Shown: positions 18,176 to 27,267 of the stretch, piece by piece
Position numbering within the stretch: position 1 is the stretch's first letter
Layout: every line of letters starts with the position of its first letter
NCBI RefSeq assembly: GCF_034531395.1
Contig: NZ_JARVCO010000007.1
Location: 186,001-250,000, forward strand
Source: Pontiella agarivorans
GTDB lineage: Bacteria > Verrucomicrobiota > Kiritimatiellia > Kiritimatiellales > Pontiellaceae
DNA length: 64,000 nt
Direction of reading: 5' to 3'
Position numbers and translations under genes: made by a program
Notes under the pieces: generated by a model
Told to the model about the DNA's origin: nothing
Seen by the model: the letters and a program-made list of their open reading frames with translations, nothing else
Databases searched by the model: none

Positions 18176-18176
18176 C

Positions 18177-18194
18177 CGGGCGTATGCGCCCGGA
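18177..18194 (+). terminator. Hairpin after the histidine kinase gene
   Basis: CCGGGCG-TATG-CGCCCGG forms a perfect 7 bp stem two bases after the kinase stop. Only a short T stretch follows, so termination may be partial. Confidence 0.5.
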
Positions 18195-18235
18195 TTTCGT
18201 CCCCGGGGGTTGGGTGTGCCCACCCGGAATTCCTT

Positions 18236-18252
18236 ATTCGCCGGCCGCGAAT
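18236..18252. promoter_or_regulatory. Palindrome upstream of the sigma-54 promoter at 18289
   Basis: ATTCGC-CGGCC-GCGAAT is a dyad centred about 70 bases before the predicted transcription start at 18315. It is placed where an enhancer site for an NtrC-type activator might be. The same word is not found near the 13437 promoter, so the assignment is weak. Confidence 0.35.
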
Positions 18253-18288
18253 GGTTGAAAAACAAGGGGTTTTCGCCTTTCCGGCCGC

Positions 18289-18303
18289 TGGCACAGTGTC
18301 TGC
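18289..18303 (+). promoter_or_regulatory. Sigma-54 (-24/-12) promoter before the secreted coiled-coil gene
   Basis: TGGCACA-GTGT-CTGC has the sigma-54 GG and GC pairs at the right spacing. Transcription would start near 18315, 38 bases before the ATG at 18353, with a GGAG site between. Confidence 0.75.
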
Positions 18304-18352
18304 AATAGGGTGAGGCAGGCATAGGGCCGTCGAGAGAATAAGGAGCAGGAAA

Positions 18353-18799
18353 ATGAAAGCATGGATTACAACATTGGCCGTTCTGGCACTTGCAGGAAGC
18401 GTGGTTGCAGGCAATGGACCGGGCGATGGTACCGGCAGCGGGACTTCGTCTCAGGATAAACAGCAGGTGAAGGATCAGTTGAATACCTCCGACCCGAGTC
18501 TGGAAAAAGAGTGTAAGCTGGATGGGGTTCCGGATGAAGTGAAGGACTGCGTTCAGGACATGACTCAGGCCCGTCAGCAGTATCAGAACCAGCTGCAGAC
18601 ATGCAAAGAGGAAATGGCCAACTGCACGGATGAAGAACGTGAACAGCTTCGCGAGCAGCTCAAGGAACAGCTGAAAGACCGGGCGTGCGATCGTGAACAG
18701 CTTCGTGAGCGCCTGCGCGAAATGCGTGAATGCCTGCCGGATCATCAGGAACTGATGGAAGAAGCCCAGGAGCAGGCCAAAAAACGCCGCGGCGAATAG
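18353..18799 (+). CDS. Small secreted Cys-containing coiled-coil protein
   Basis: 148 residues with a signal peptide (MKAWITTLAVLALAGSVVAG), a Gly/Ser-rich start (NGPGDGTGSGTSS) and then a highly charged helix (DEEREQLREQLKEQL, REQLRERLREMREC) with six Cys spread along it. Pairs of Cys could staple helices in the periplasm or outside. No family is recognised. A GGAG site precedes the ATG and a sigma-54 promoter lies upstream, so it is probably a target of the two-component system next door. Confidence 0.8.
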   Translation: MKAWITTLAVLALAGSVVAGNGPGDGTGSGTSSQDKQQVKDQLNTSDPSLEKECKLDGVPDEVKDCVQDMTQARQQYQNQLQTCKEEMANCTDEEREQLREQLKEQLKDRACDREQLRERLREMRECLPDHQELMEEAQEQAKKRRGE

Positions 18800-18815
18800 G
18801 GGTTTGAATAAATTT

Positions 18816-18851
18816 CAGCCTCCGGAAGGGTGGGTGCCCTGCCGGAGGCTG
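18816..18851 (+). terminator. Hairpin after the coiled-coil gene
   Basis: A 10 bp perfect stem (CAGCCTCCGG/CCGGAGGCTG) with a 16-base loop lies 16 bases after the stop. The T run is poor (GGATTTA), so it may attenuate rather than end transcription into 18881. Confidence 0.6.
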
Positions 18852-18880
18852 TCGGATTTAAAGAACGGACGGGGATCGGC

Positions 18881-21016
18881 ATGAAGGGTGGAGTTGACAG
18901 TTTGAAGTTCCGGAGGGTTTTCCTTTTGGGTCTGGTCGGTCTGATGTTCCCTGCATTTTCGGCGGTACCCCGTGCCGAACGCTGGCGCTGGTCAAATCCG
19001 GCACCGCACGGAAACAATATTCTGGATATGACGGCGGAGGTGCAGGTCGGGGACGGCGGTGCCATTCATGTGCTGCAGCCCGATGGCCGATGGGCGCCGG
19101 TGAATACCGGGCGGGATGAGTACCTGCGCAGTACCGCCGTGCTGGACGGACGCATCCTTGTGACCGGCGAAAGCGGTCTGATTCTCTGGTCGGATGACGG
19201 TTCGGATTTTCAGACCTCGGAACTCTCCCCGGACGATTCGGCGGACTGGTTCGAGGGCGTTTGTGCTTCCGGCACACGGGCTGTCGCGGTCGGCGATTAC
19301 GGTGCCGTTTATACCAGTCTTGACGGCATGCAGTGGACGGCATCGGATTCCGGAACCGATGAATGGCTGCGCGGGGTGGCTTTCGGCGGCAATGCTTTTG
19401 TGGCGGTGGGTGAAAACGGCACGGTTCTTAAATCGAATACGGCGGCCGGAACCTGGAACAGTCAGACCGGCGGAACTGCGGAGCATCTGAACCGGGTGCG
19501 CTATCTCGAGGATTCATCCGGCGGCACTTTTTACGCGGTCGGGAACAGCGGGGTGCTGCTGCAGAGCCCCGACGGAGCTGTCTGGACGGCACTGGACAGC
19601 GGAACCACCAACGACCTGTACGACATTGCCCTGAATAACTCCGGACTGCTGGTGGTGGGCGATCAGGAAGTACTGCTGAGTTCGAACGGCGGATCCAGCT
19701 GGGTTGACCAGACCGCACTCTCCACGAACGGGGCCCCGGACTGGACCTATCTTTCAGCGTACGGCAAAGGCAATGCCTGGCGGGCGGGCGGTCGCACGGG
19801 CCTGCTGGTGGAGGGCGGCGTTTCGCAGGGCGAGACCTCCACGGCCTGGACCCTTTCTCCTTCAAGTTCCTCCCATGCCTGGATCTGGGATATGACGGTG
19901 TGCCGCGGCCTGCGCGTCGCAGTCGGCGACCTGGCAAACATACAAACCAGCCTCGACGGGATTCTATGGACCAGCGAAGCTGTGCCGCTTCCGGCAACGA
20001 ATACGGTCCTGCTGGGGGTGGGAGGAACATCCAATCTGCTGGTGGCGGTCGGGAATGAGGGAAACCTGCTCGTCAGCGAAGCGGGCCCGATTGAGGTTGC
20101 CGTCACCAATGATGCGGGAACGGTAACGAACATGGCGGTTGAAGGGTTCGGCGTGGTCTGGAGCAATCTGCCGGCGTTCACCGCGGAATCCCTCCAGGGT
20201 GTCGATGCCGCTGAGGGGCTGTTTCTGGTTTGCGGCGGCAGTGGGGAACTCTATTCGAGCGCAGACGGTACGAACTGGACCTTGCGTGCAACACCGGTCA
20301 GCTCCTTTCTTTCCGGGATCGCCATCGGTCCGGCCTCGTGCGTGGCGGTGGGTGCCGGCGGTACTCTGCTCAAGGGATCCGCCGACGGCACGGTCTGGAC
20401 GGCGGTATCCAGCGGAACGTCGGATTGGATCTACCGCGTCCGATGGCTGGAAGACCGGTTTGTTGCGCTCGGGGAAAACGGCCTGATCATGACCAGCCCC
20501 GACGGGCAGGACTGGACGTCCCGATCTTCGGGAACTTCTAAATGGCTGACGGATGTCACGTATCTGAACGGCCGGTGGTATGTCAGCGGGTATCAGGGCA
20601 CCTTGCTCACGAGTACCGATCCGGCCGCATGGAGTCCGGTATATGTGCCGACCGGCAAGTCTCTTTTTGCGGCGCAGGCCTATGGCGGACAGCTGATTCT
20701 TGCCGGGGTTGAGGGGGTTATTCTGCGCAACCAGGTTGAGGCTGAAACAACGCCGGTTGAAATTCTGGATTACAGCTACTCCGCGACGGCAGATACGAAC
20801 GGGGTGCAAAGTGTTTACGAAGTGGTGCTGTTCGGCGGCCAACCCGATCAGCTTTTCACATTTAACTCCTGCACCAACCTGGCCGATGCCGGCTGGACCA
20901 ATCTGAACGGTACCCTCGAACTGTATGACGCTTCCGGTACGCTCTATGCCATTCGCTCCCGCGATGCCTCCAACGCTCCGCCGGTTGAATTCTACACCAC
21001 CGAACTCATCCCCTGA
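18881..21016 (+). CDS. Secreted Ycf48/BNR-like beta-propeller protein
   Basis: About 711 residues with a signal peptide (VFLLGLVGLMFPAFSA) and many tandem repeats of the form W-x-x-V-A-V-G-x-x-G-x-x-L-x-S-x-D-G-x-x-W-T (for example FVAVGENGTVLKSNT, DGQDWTSRSSGTSKWLTDV). These are BNR/Ycf48-type propeller blades. The last ~90 residues are a separate beta domain (LFTFNSCTNLADAGWTNLNG), as at the ends of other secreted proteins of this group. I start at the ATG at 18881; the frame is open from 18830 but that start lies inside a hairpin. It follows the sigma-54 gene and may be read with it. Role unknown. Confidence 0.8.
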   Translation: MKGGVDSLKFRRVFLLGLVGLMFPAFSAVPRAERWRWSNPAPHGNNILDMTAEVQVGDGGAIHVLQPDGRWAPVNTGRDEYLRSTAVLDGRILVTGESGLILWSDDGSDFQTSELSPDDSADWFEGVCASGTRAVAVGDYGAVYTSLDGMQWTASDSGTDEWLRGVAFGGNAFVAVGENGTVLKSNTAAGTWNSQTGGTAEHLNRVRYLEDSSGGTFYAVGNSGVLLQSPDGAVWTALDSGTTNDLYDIALNNSGLLVVGDQEVLLSSNGGSSWVDQTALSTNGAPDWTYLSAYGKGNAWRAGGRTGLLVEGGVSQGETSTAWTLSPSSSSHAWIWDMTVCRGLRVAVGDLANIQTSLDGILWTSEAVPLPATNTVLLGVGGTSNLLVAVGNEGNLLVSEAGPIEVAVTNDAGTVTNMAVEGFGVVWSNLPAFTAESLQGVDAAEGLFLVCGGSGELYSSADGTNWTLRATPVSSFLSGIAIGPASCVAVGAGGTLLKGSADGTVWTAVSSGTSDWIYRVRWLEDRFVALGENGLIMTSPDGQDWTSRSSGTSKWLTDVTYLNGRWYVSGYQGTLLTSTDPAAWSPVYVPTGKSLFAAQAYGGQLILAGVEGVILRNQVEAETTPVEILDYSYSATADTNGVQSVYEVVLFGGQPDQLFTFNSCTNLADAGWTNLNGTLELYDASGTLYAIRSRDASNAPPVEFYTTELIP

Positions 21017-21045
21017 GACACTTTCAGCCGGGCCGAATTTACTGA

Positions 21046-22065
21046 TCAGGTGCGGAGATCATCGTTCTTATAGTATTCGACTTTACCGGCTTCGGCAAAT
21101 GCCGCGACTTTGTTTGCAAGAGCCAGACGCTGTTCTTCGGAAAGGCGGGAAAAGTTCCGGACCATGGAAGCCTTCTCTTCGACCAGCTGCGGGTTTTCCG
21201 CTCCGGTAATCAGCACACTGACAGGAAGCGAGAGGGCAAAGTGAATGCACTCTTCGATGGATAGCACATCGGGAACAACCGGTTCATTGAGGGTCCACGT
21301 TGTTTTTCCGTTCATCATTTTGCGGCCGAAAAAGCGGCCGTCGGCCAGTGTCTTCATCGCGAGTATACCAAAATTATTTTTCTGAAGAGCCGGCAGGGTG
21401 TGTTCAATAAAGCTGTGATGTGACGCGGCATCCACCGGGTTGATCGGAAACTGACAGGTGGCGCAGTTTTCCAGAACCTCCCTGTGCTGGGTCATCCGGA
21501 TATGGGCATAGGGTGATGCGTGTCCGGTAAATCCGATATGGCGGATTTTACCTTCTTCTTTCGCTTTGATTGCGACTTCAAGAACACCGGCCTGAAGTCG
21601 TGCATCGGCGTCTGCCGGGTCATCCAGAGAATGAAGTTGCCAGAGATCAATATGGTCGGTTTTGAGGCGGCGCAGCGAACCTTCGAGATGTTCGCGGGCC
21701 GTTTGGGCATCTCGTGCACCGGTTTTGGTCATCAGGAATATGTGGTCGCGATAACGTGGGATTAAATATTTGCCATACCGTTCTTCGCTGCGCCCTTTGC
21801 CGTAACTTTCAGCGGTGTCAAAAAAACGGATGCCGACCTCAAGCGCTTTTTCAATGGTCGCCTGGGCGACCGATTCATCGTCCGGCCAGCCGATGTGGTA
21901 TCCGCCGAGTCCGAGACAGGTGACCGGTCCTCCGGTTTTCCCCAGCCTGCGGGTTGGCAGCACGGTGCCAGCGGGGTCGGGGTGCGAGGTTCCGGTCATG
22001 GCTGCCGGGGGAGCCAGCACCGTTCCGGCAACGGCCATCTGCTGAAGCAATTCACGTCTTTTCAT
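21046..22065 (-). CDS. Tat-exported aldo/keto reductase
   Basis: 339 residues. The N-terminus is a twin-arginine-like signal (MKRRELLQQMAVAGTVLAPPAA), then an AKR barrel: TRRLGKTGGPVTCLGLGGYH, the catalytic Asp/Tyr region FFDTAESYGKGRSEERYG, a Lys in LMTKTG, and WQLHS with the active-site His. NADPH-dependent carbonyl reduction is the family's reaction; the substrate is unknown. It starts nine bases after the TonB-dependent receptor stop and is probably in the same operon. Export of a cofactor-binding AKR would need the Tat system. Confidence 0.9.
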   Translation of the reverse strand: MKRRELLQQMAVAGTVLAPPAAMTGTSHPDPAGTVLPTRRLGKTGGPVTCLGLGGYHIGWPDDESVAQATIEKALEVGIRFFDTAESYGKGRSEERYGKYLIPRYRDHIFLMTKTGARDAQTAREHLEGSLRRLKTDHIDLWQLHSLDDPADADARLQAGVLEVAIKAKEEGKIRHIGFTGHASPYAHIRMTQHREVLENCATCQFPINPVDAASHHSFIEHTLPALQKNNFGILAMKTLADGRFFGRKMMNGKTTWTLNEPVVPDVLSIEECIHFALSLPVSVLITGAENPQLVEEKASMVRNFSRLSEEQRLALANKVAAFAEAGKVEYYKNDDLRT

Positions 22066-22074
22066 GTTTATCTT

Positions 22075-24174
22075 TTACAGCGTCCAGTAAACCGAGGCAT
22101 AGAAGAATCTTCCAGGCATTGGAACTTTTTCACCGGCGGCCAGGTCGCCGGCGGGAAGGACGGTTTCGCGGCTGAGGTGTTCGGTATAGTCCTGATCGAA
22201 CAGGTTTTCAATACCGGCTTCGAGGTTGCAGCCGCCGGGCAATTGTATACCGCCGCGCAGATCAACCACCTGATATCCGGGGGTTTCGGTTTCGGGATAA
22301 CGCGAATCGATCCGGTCCTGTTTTGCGGCCATGCGCAGCATGGCTTCCGCCCAGGGATGGACCGATTTATCCCATTCCCAGCGCACGCCCAAATGGCCGT
22401 TGAGCGGCGGGATCAGCGGAAGGTTTTTGTGTTCCGAAACATCGCGACCGCGGACATAGGCGGCGGAAAACGGAATGCTCCAATGATCGGAAAGCAGAAT
22501 GGTTCCGTCGATTTCGCCCCCGGCAAGGACGGCATCGGTATTTACAAAACCGCGGATGAGATCCGGGGTCAGATCGCCGTTGACGTCTTCCGAAGCGATA
22601 CCGGTTTCGAGAATATAGTCCCGGACACAGGAGGTGAAAAGCTGTGCGCTGAGTTCAACGTGTTCGTTGAAAAAATACCCGCCGATATTGAATTCAAATT
22701 TGGTTTCGGGATCGAGGTCGGGATTGCCGATGAGGTAGCCGCCGGGCGCCGGCGCAAACGAATAGTAGCGCTCGGTAACGCTGGCGGCACGCTGCACCGC
22801 ACCGGCTCCGAGGAACCACTGAAGATGGTCCGTCTGCGGTATTTCCCACAGGGCGTTTCCGGAAACCAGAAATTCGGTCCGGTCTGTATCCCGGGCATCT
22901 TCCCCGTAAAAATAGGCGTAGGCATCATTGACGGTTCCGAAGGCTGCGAGCGGGGGATCGAGCGGTTCGCTGCCTTTGCCGATGGCACTGTCAACGCCGT
23001 CAAAACGAAGGCCCAGCCGCAGCCGCTGGTCATTTGAAAATACGGCAGTACGTTCGGCAAAGAGACCGAGCTGTCCCTGTGCAGCATCCGGCCAGATGGG
23101 ATCGTAGAAGGTTGTTCCGGGGGCGACCATATAACGTTCGCGCAGGGCATCGCGGGTTAAATAGTGTCCGTCTGTGCCGATGATCCAGTCCGTATCCGGG
23201 CTGAAGTTCCATTCGGTGGCGATTCGTCCGCCGAAAGTCTGCGATTCAGTAACCGCTTTCGCTTCCATTATACCGCGATTCGGTTTCCGGCTGTTGTCCA
23301 TGGTGTGATCAATGTCGGAAAATCCGGCCTGCCATTCCAGAGCCTGGAAGCTATCGCGGTTGGCCTGATGGCGGGAACCGAAGGTTATTGTATTTGAATC
23401 CACATCGGTGGCATCCATTGGAAGTGCCGGGTAGTCGAGGTGGCTGATATGGTGTCCGCTCCAGTTGAACCAGTATCCGTTGTCTGCATCGGGTGTCCAG
23501 CGCAGGGTTGCACCGGCACCGTAGGAGCGGTTTTCGCCGGGAACGGTTTGGCCGGATCCGGATTCATAGTCGCCGAAATCAATGGTGTTGGCCGAGATTC
23601 CGGCTTCAACGGTTCCGTCACCGACCTTTCCGCCGGCGCGGGCGGAGAAGCCGTCGCGTCCGCCGTTATAGGTGGCCGAAGCATGAGCCGATGCCCCGTT
23701 GAGGGCCGGCTGTGCCGGGTCGGTTACGGTACGCGCCATGATGCGTCCGCCGGTTCCGCCGGGACCGTAGGTTACGGAGGGCATTCCTTTGACGATGATG
23801 AGATTTTCAATGGCTTCCGGTGTGAGATAAACGGTGGGCGGATCCATGCGCGCGGGGCAGCTTCCATAGATCGGAAGAAAATCAAGCTGCGTGGTCACCC
23901 GCTCCCAGCCGAGTCCGCGGATGGAAGGTTCCGGCGCATCAACCGATGCGCATGACACTGAAATTCCGGGAATCGTTTTTGCGGTATGACCGGCATCAAG
24001 ATTCCGGGCATCATCCAGCAGTTCCGCCTGAGTCAGATCATAAGCCGTCGGACGGATCGACTGCCCGTGAACCACGATGGTTTCCAGCGGATGGTATGGC
24101 AGGGAATTGGTGAGGTCTCCCCATACAGGGAGGCACAGGTAAACGGCCAGAGGCAGGGCATATGCTGTTTTCAT
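22075..24174 (-). CDS. TonB-dependent receptor, copper (OprC-like) type
   Basis: 699 residues: a signal peptide, a plug domain (PGISVSCASVDAPEPSIRGLG to NLIIVKGMPSVTYGPGGTGGR) and a 22-strand barrel ending in FYASVYWTL. The plug contains GSCPARMDPPT, a C-x3-M pair, and the barrel has IDHTMDN, an H-x-M pair; both resemble the Cu-binding residues known in OprC. It therefore probably imports copper or a copper complex. It is divergent from a TonB energising operon 126 bases away, which may power it. The aldo/keto reductase gene follows. Confidence 0.88.
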   Translation of the reverse strand: MKTAYALPLAVYLCLPVWGDLTNSLPYHPLETIVVHGQSIRPTAYDLTQAELLDDARNLDAGHTAKTIPGISVSCASVDAPEPSIRGLGWERVTTQLDFLPIYGSCPARMDPPTVYLTPEAIENLIIVKGMPSVTYGPGGTGGRIMARTVTDPAQPALNGASAHASATYNGGRDGFSARAGGKVGDGTVEAGISANTIDFGDYESGSGQTVPGENRSYGAGATLRWTPDADNGYWFNWSGHHISHLDYPALPMDATDVDSNTITFGSRHQANRDSFQALEWQAGFSDIDHTMDNSRKPNRGIMEAKAVTESQTFGGRIATEWNFSPDTDWIIGTDGHYLTRDALRERYMVAPGTTFYDPIWPDAAQGQLGLFAERTAVFSNDQRLRLGLRFDGVDSAIGKGSEPLDPPLAAFGTVNDAYAYFYGEDARDTDRTEFLVSGNALWEIPQTDHLQWFLGAGAVQRAASVTERYYSFAPAPGGYLIGNPDLDPETKFEFNIGGYFFNEHVELSAQLFTSCVRDYILETGIASEDVNGDLTPDLIRGFVNTDAVLAGGEIDGTILLSDHWSIPFSAAYVRGRDVSEHKNLPLIPPLNGHLGVRWEWDKSVHPWAEAMLRMAAKQDRIDSRYPETETPGYQVVDLRGGIQLPGGCNLEAGIENLFDQDYTEHLSRETVLPAGDLAAGEKVPMPGRFFYASVYWTL

Positions 24175-24300
24175 TTAAATATATTACAAATGATTACGGG
24201 TATAATCAATTTATATATTTGAAACCGTGAAACACATTGGTTTTTAAACGGTATTTGATACGTTGTTCATTTATTCGTCTTGAAGGGGCGGTCTGAGAAA

Positions 24301-25044
24301 ATGAGTAGATATTCAGTCATAATTTTATGGGCTCTGATTACCGGAGTGAATGCCGAAGAGGTGCCGTTGCACAAACAGGTGGAGACTCATCTGGCTGAGG
24401 CCAACCGCCTGCGCAGTGTAAAGGATGCCGAGTATCAGGCCTGGCAGGAGAACAGGGCGAAAATGGAAACGCTGCTGGCCGGCCTTGAATCGGTGGCCAG
24501 ACAAACCGAAGCCGCGGCTGAAGCCGATCGCCAACAGGCGGCTCAGTATAAAGCGGCTTCGGCTGAACTTCGGCGTAATCAGGAAACGGGGGCCATGGTG
24601 CAGCAGGCGTGCATGGATCTGATGAGCGACATTCATAAAACGCTGGATGAAATTGCCGCAGCGTCTATTCCCGGTACCGTGCCTGCCAGAGAGAAAGCCT
24701 ATGGTGAATTGAAGGAACAGTGGCAGCAGACCATGTCGCGCTGGAAAGCCGTCGAAGATGCCATGCAGCGGATTGAAGTCCGGGTTACCGTTGGGCTGCT
24801 CAATAACGAGGCGGTGAAAGTGAAAGCTCTTTTGGTGGGGACTTCGCTGGGCTGGTGGCTGGATCAGAATACCGGCCGTGCCGGATTTCTTGTTCCGCCG
24901 ACTCATGAGGGTGAAGCGGTTGAGCTTATTGAATTTCCAATGTCCGGAACTGCACAGGCGGAACTGCGTAAAGCCTTTCAGATTATCGAAGGCCGGCGCG
25001 CCCCGCACTGGATTTATCTTCCGTTTCAGGGGGTGGAAAAGTGA
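24301..25044 (+). CDS. DUF3450-family periplasmic protein of TonB system 1
   Basis: About 247 residues with a signal peptide (MSRYSVIILWALITGVNA) and a long coiled coil (RSVKDAEYQAWQENRAKMETLLAGLESV), then a C-terminal beta region (VKALLVGTSLGWWLDQNTGRAGF). This is the DUF3450 plan, a family that heads TtpC-type TonB operons. The true start is likely the ATG at 24301, though a TTG at 24280 is in frame. The stop overlaps the next start (GTGA). It probably helps the energising complex bridge the periplasm. Confidence 0.85.
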   Translation: MSRYSVIILWALITGVNAEEVPLHKQVETHLAEANRLRSVKDAEYQAWQENRAKMETLLAGLESVARQTEAAAEADRQQAAQYKAASAELRRNQETGAMVQQACMDLMSDIHKTLDEIAAASIPGTVPAREKAYGELKEQWQQTMSRWKAVEDAMQRIEVRVTVGLLNNEAVKVKALLVGTSLGWWLDQNTGRAGFLVPPTHEGEAVELIEFPMSGTAQAELRKAFQIIEGRRAPHWIYLPFQGVEK

Positions 25045-26366
25045 AACGGGAAATTGGCAATTGGAAACCTGAAGCGGGAAGCGGGAAGGGCCTTGTATTC
25101 TTCGCGGCTTCGTGGTTAGCCCTGCATGCGGTGGCACAGGATGCCTCCGGTTTATTGGATAAGGCGAAGGAAAAGGAATCGGCGGCTTCTGAAGAACTGG
25201 CTGCGTTGCGGCGGGATATTCAGGAGGAGCATGCGGCATTGCAGGAAAAGATCCGGAAGGCTTATGCGGCGCTGGAAGCGGCAAAGACGGCGGCGTCGGA
25301 AGCCGAACTGGAGCGTGTGCGGGCGGAAGAGGAATTCAAGGAACTGAAACTGCGCAATTCGCTGGCGTCGGTGAAGGATCAGCAGCTGCTGCGGGAACTG
25401 TTGATTGCGGCCCGAGTGCCGGTGATGCCGGATCAGTCGTGGAGTGAAATACATCGTGCGTTGAAGCAGGGGATTCAGGATGAACTGGATGCAATGCGGG
25501 AACGGGCGGCACTGCATCGGCACGAGGTGGAACTGCTGGATCATGCGGGTAAAGCCGCGACCGTTCCGGTGCTGGAGATCGGAGCGGTTCAGACGGTGGC
25601 GCTGGGCGCGGGCCCGCTGCAGCGGGGGCTGGTTGAACGTACTCCGGACGGCCGTGCTTATCTGGTCGGTATTGCCCCGGAAAACGTGGGCAGCGGCATG
25701 ATCCCGATCGATGTCAGCGGGCGGCTGGCTTCAGCTCCGCCGCAGAAAAGTTTTCTGCAGCACTATCTGTCGGCCGGCGGCATTTTCCTTTATCCGATCA
25801 TTGCGGTGGGCCTGTTCGGTTTTGTGCTGGTGGGCGAGCGGCTGGTGAATACTTTCCGGCACCGCAGTCCGCCGGAGCTGCTGGATGCCGTAATCGGTGC
25901 AGCCAGAAGCAGCGATTGGAAAAAGGTGCACGAACTGGTTGAAAGACAGGCCACGCCGCTGCAGCGGGTTTTACATGAAGGGATTCAGGCCCGCGGCATG
26001 GCGAGCGATAAAATGGAAGCCTGTATTGAAAATGCGATTCTTGAAGAAGTGCCGCGGCTGGAGCGCTCGATGACCATGATTGCCGCGTGTGCCGCCATTG
26101 CGCCGCTGCTGGGGCTGCTGGGTACGGTGACCGGCATGATTCAGACGTTTAAATCGCTGGGGCTCGATGCCGGCGGCGATGCGCTTTCGCAGGGTATTTC
26201 GGAAGCACTGATTACGACGCAGGTCGGGCTGGTGGTTGCGGTTCCTTTGCTGCTGCTGCATGCTTCATTCAATCGGTTGATTGACCGCCGGGTGATCCGG
26301 CTGGAACAGGCGGGTCATGCCATGATGGCCGTAATTGCTGAGCAGAGCGGGGGGGAGAACCAGTGA
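25041..26366 (+). CDS. ttpC: TtpC: ExbB/TolQ-type protein with periplasmic N-terminal extension (system 1)
   Basis: 441 residues. A signal-like N-terminus (VFFAASWLALHAVA) precedes a coiled coil (ASEELAALRRDIQEEHAALQ), a beta region, and from about residue 245 an ExbB/MotA/TolQ channel: TM FLYPIIAVGLFGFVLVGERL, then MTMIAACAAIAPLLGLLGTVTGMI and ITTQVGLVVAVPLLLLHASF. In Vibrio TonB2 systems TtpC is the fourth essential part. It starts with GTG overlapping the previous stop. Confidence 0.92.
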   Translation: MKREIGNWKPEAGSGKGLVFFAASWLALHAVAQDASGLLDKAKEKESAASEELAALRRDIQEEHAALQEKIRKAYAALEAAKTAASEAELERVRAEEEFKELKLRNSLASVKDQQLLRELLIAARVPVMPDQSWSEIHRALKQGIQDELDAMRERAALHRHEVELLDHAGKAATVPVLEIGAVQTVALGAGPLQRGLVERTPDGRAYLVGIAPENVGSGMIPIDVSGRLASAPPQKSFLQHYLSAGGIFLYPIIAVGLFGFVLVGERLVNTFRHRSPPELLDAVIGAARSSDWKKVHELVERQATPLQRVLHEGIQARGMASDKMEACIENAILEEVPRLERSMTMIAACAAIAPLLGLLGTVTGMIQTFKSLGLDAGGDALSQGISEALITTQVGLVVAVPLLLLHASFNRLIDRRVIRLEQAGHAMMAVIAEQSGGENQ

Positions 26367-26869
26367 TGGGAACGGTGCTTTCCTGGTTTAAAGCCGGCGG
26401 TCCCTGGCTCTATATCATCGGTGCCCTGGGTCTGCTTCTGTTTGTTCTGCTGTTTGAACGAGGGTGCGAGGCACTGTCTCCCTATTGGAAAAGCAGTCGA
26501 CGGAAACAGGCCTGGAACGATCAGCTGAACACCGTTTACCGGGATTGGAAGCGCGGGGATGCTCTGGAGGATCTGCTGACCCGCGAAAAGAAAAGGCTGA
26601 CGGCCGGAACGACGTTTATTGCCGGTCTCGTGCAGGTGCTGATTATGCTCGGCCTGCTCGGCACCGTCAGTGGTCTGATGAGCGCCTATCAGGCGCAGAC
26701 CGGTGGAATGGAAGGGGGGATTGATAAGGCGCTGCTGACTACGCAGTATGCGTTGGTGCTCGCCATTCCCGGTATGTTTTTCCATCGCCTGTGGAGCCGT
26801 CGTTCCGACCTGCTCTATGATCGCGGCCGTCAGTTGGTGAATGAATTTCTGCTGGAGACGGAATCATGA
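26366..26869 (+). CDS. exbB: ExbB/TolQ-type proton channel protein (system 1)
   Basis: About 167 residues with three membrane helices: GPWLYIIGALGLLLFVLLFE, a second in LVQVLIMLGLLGTVSGLMSA, and ALLTTQYALVLAIPGMFFHR. The conserved TT before the third helix is present. It forms the proton-driven stator with ExbD. The start overlaps the TtpC stop (a GTG three bases upstream is possible) and its stop overlaps exbD (ATGA). Confidence 0.93.
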   Translation: MGTVLSWFKAGGPWLYIIGALGLLLFVLLFERGCEALSPYWKSSRRKQAWNDQLNTVYRDWKRGDALEDLLTREKKRLTAGTTFIAGLVQVLIMLGLLGTVSGLMSAYQAQTGGMEGGIDKALLTTQYALVLAIPGMFFHRLWSRRSDLLYDRGRQLVNEFLLETES

Positions 26870-27267
26870 GACGCCGGGTCCGTTCCCGAAACAAGGACGT
26901 CGCCTCCATCGATATGGGCCCCATGATCGATATGGTGTTTCTGCTGCTGATTTTCACTTTGGTGACGGCGCGCATGACCGAAGAATCGGTGGTGGAGCTG
27001 GATCCGCCGGCAAGCACGCAGGCGAAGCGTGTTCAGGATCATGCGGTACATGTCGCGGTGGATCGCCGCGGTGATATTTATGTCGGGAGCGAGCTGGTTG
27101 GTCATTTTGCCCAGGCGGCCATTGCGCAGCAATTGGCGAAGAAGGGGACCGACCATGTGGTTCTTCATGCAGACGGCCGGACGAGTACGGCCGATCTGAT
27201 GCACGCAATGGATGTCAGCCGGGAGGCGGGGGCCACGCATGTCGACCTTGCAGCTGCAACTGAATAG
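26866..27267 (+). CDS. exbD: ExbD/TolR-type protein (system 1)
   Basis: 133 residues: a short basic cytoplasmic tail, one membrane helix with the essential Asp (SIDMGPMIDMVFLLLIFTLV) and a periplasmic domain (AVHVAVDRRGDIYVGSELVG). The Asp in PMIDMVF is the proton-carrying residue of the family. It overlaps exbB by four bases, and the tonB start lies inside its 3' end. Confidence 0.94.
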   Translation: MRRRVRSRNKDVASIDMGPMIDMVFLLLIFTLVTARMTEESVVELDPPASTQAKRVQDHAVHVAVDRRGDIYVGSELVGHFAQAAIAQQLAKKGTDHVVLHADGRTSTADLMHAMDVSREAGATHVDLAAATE

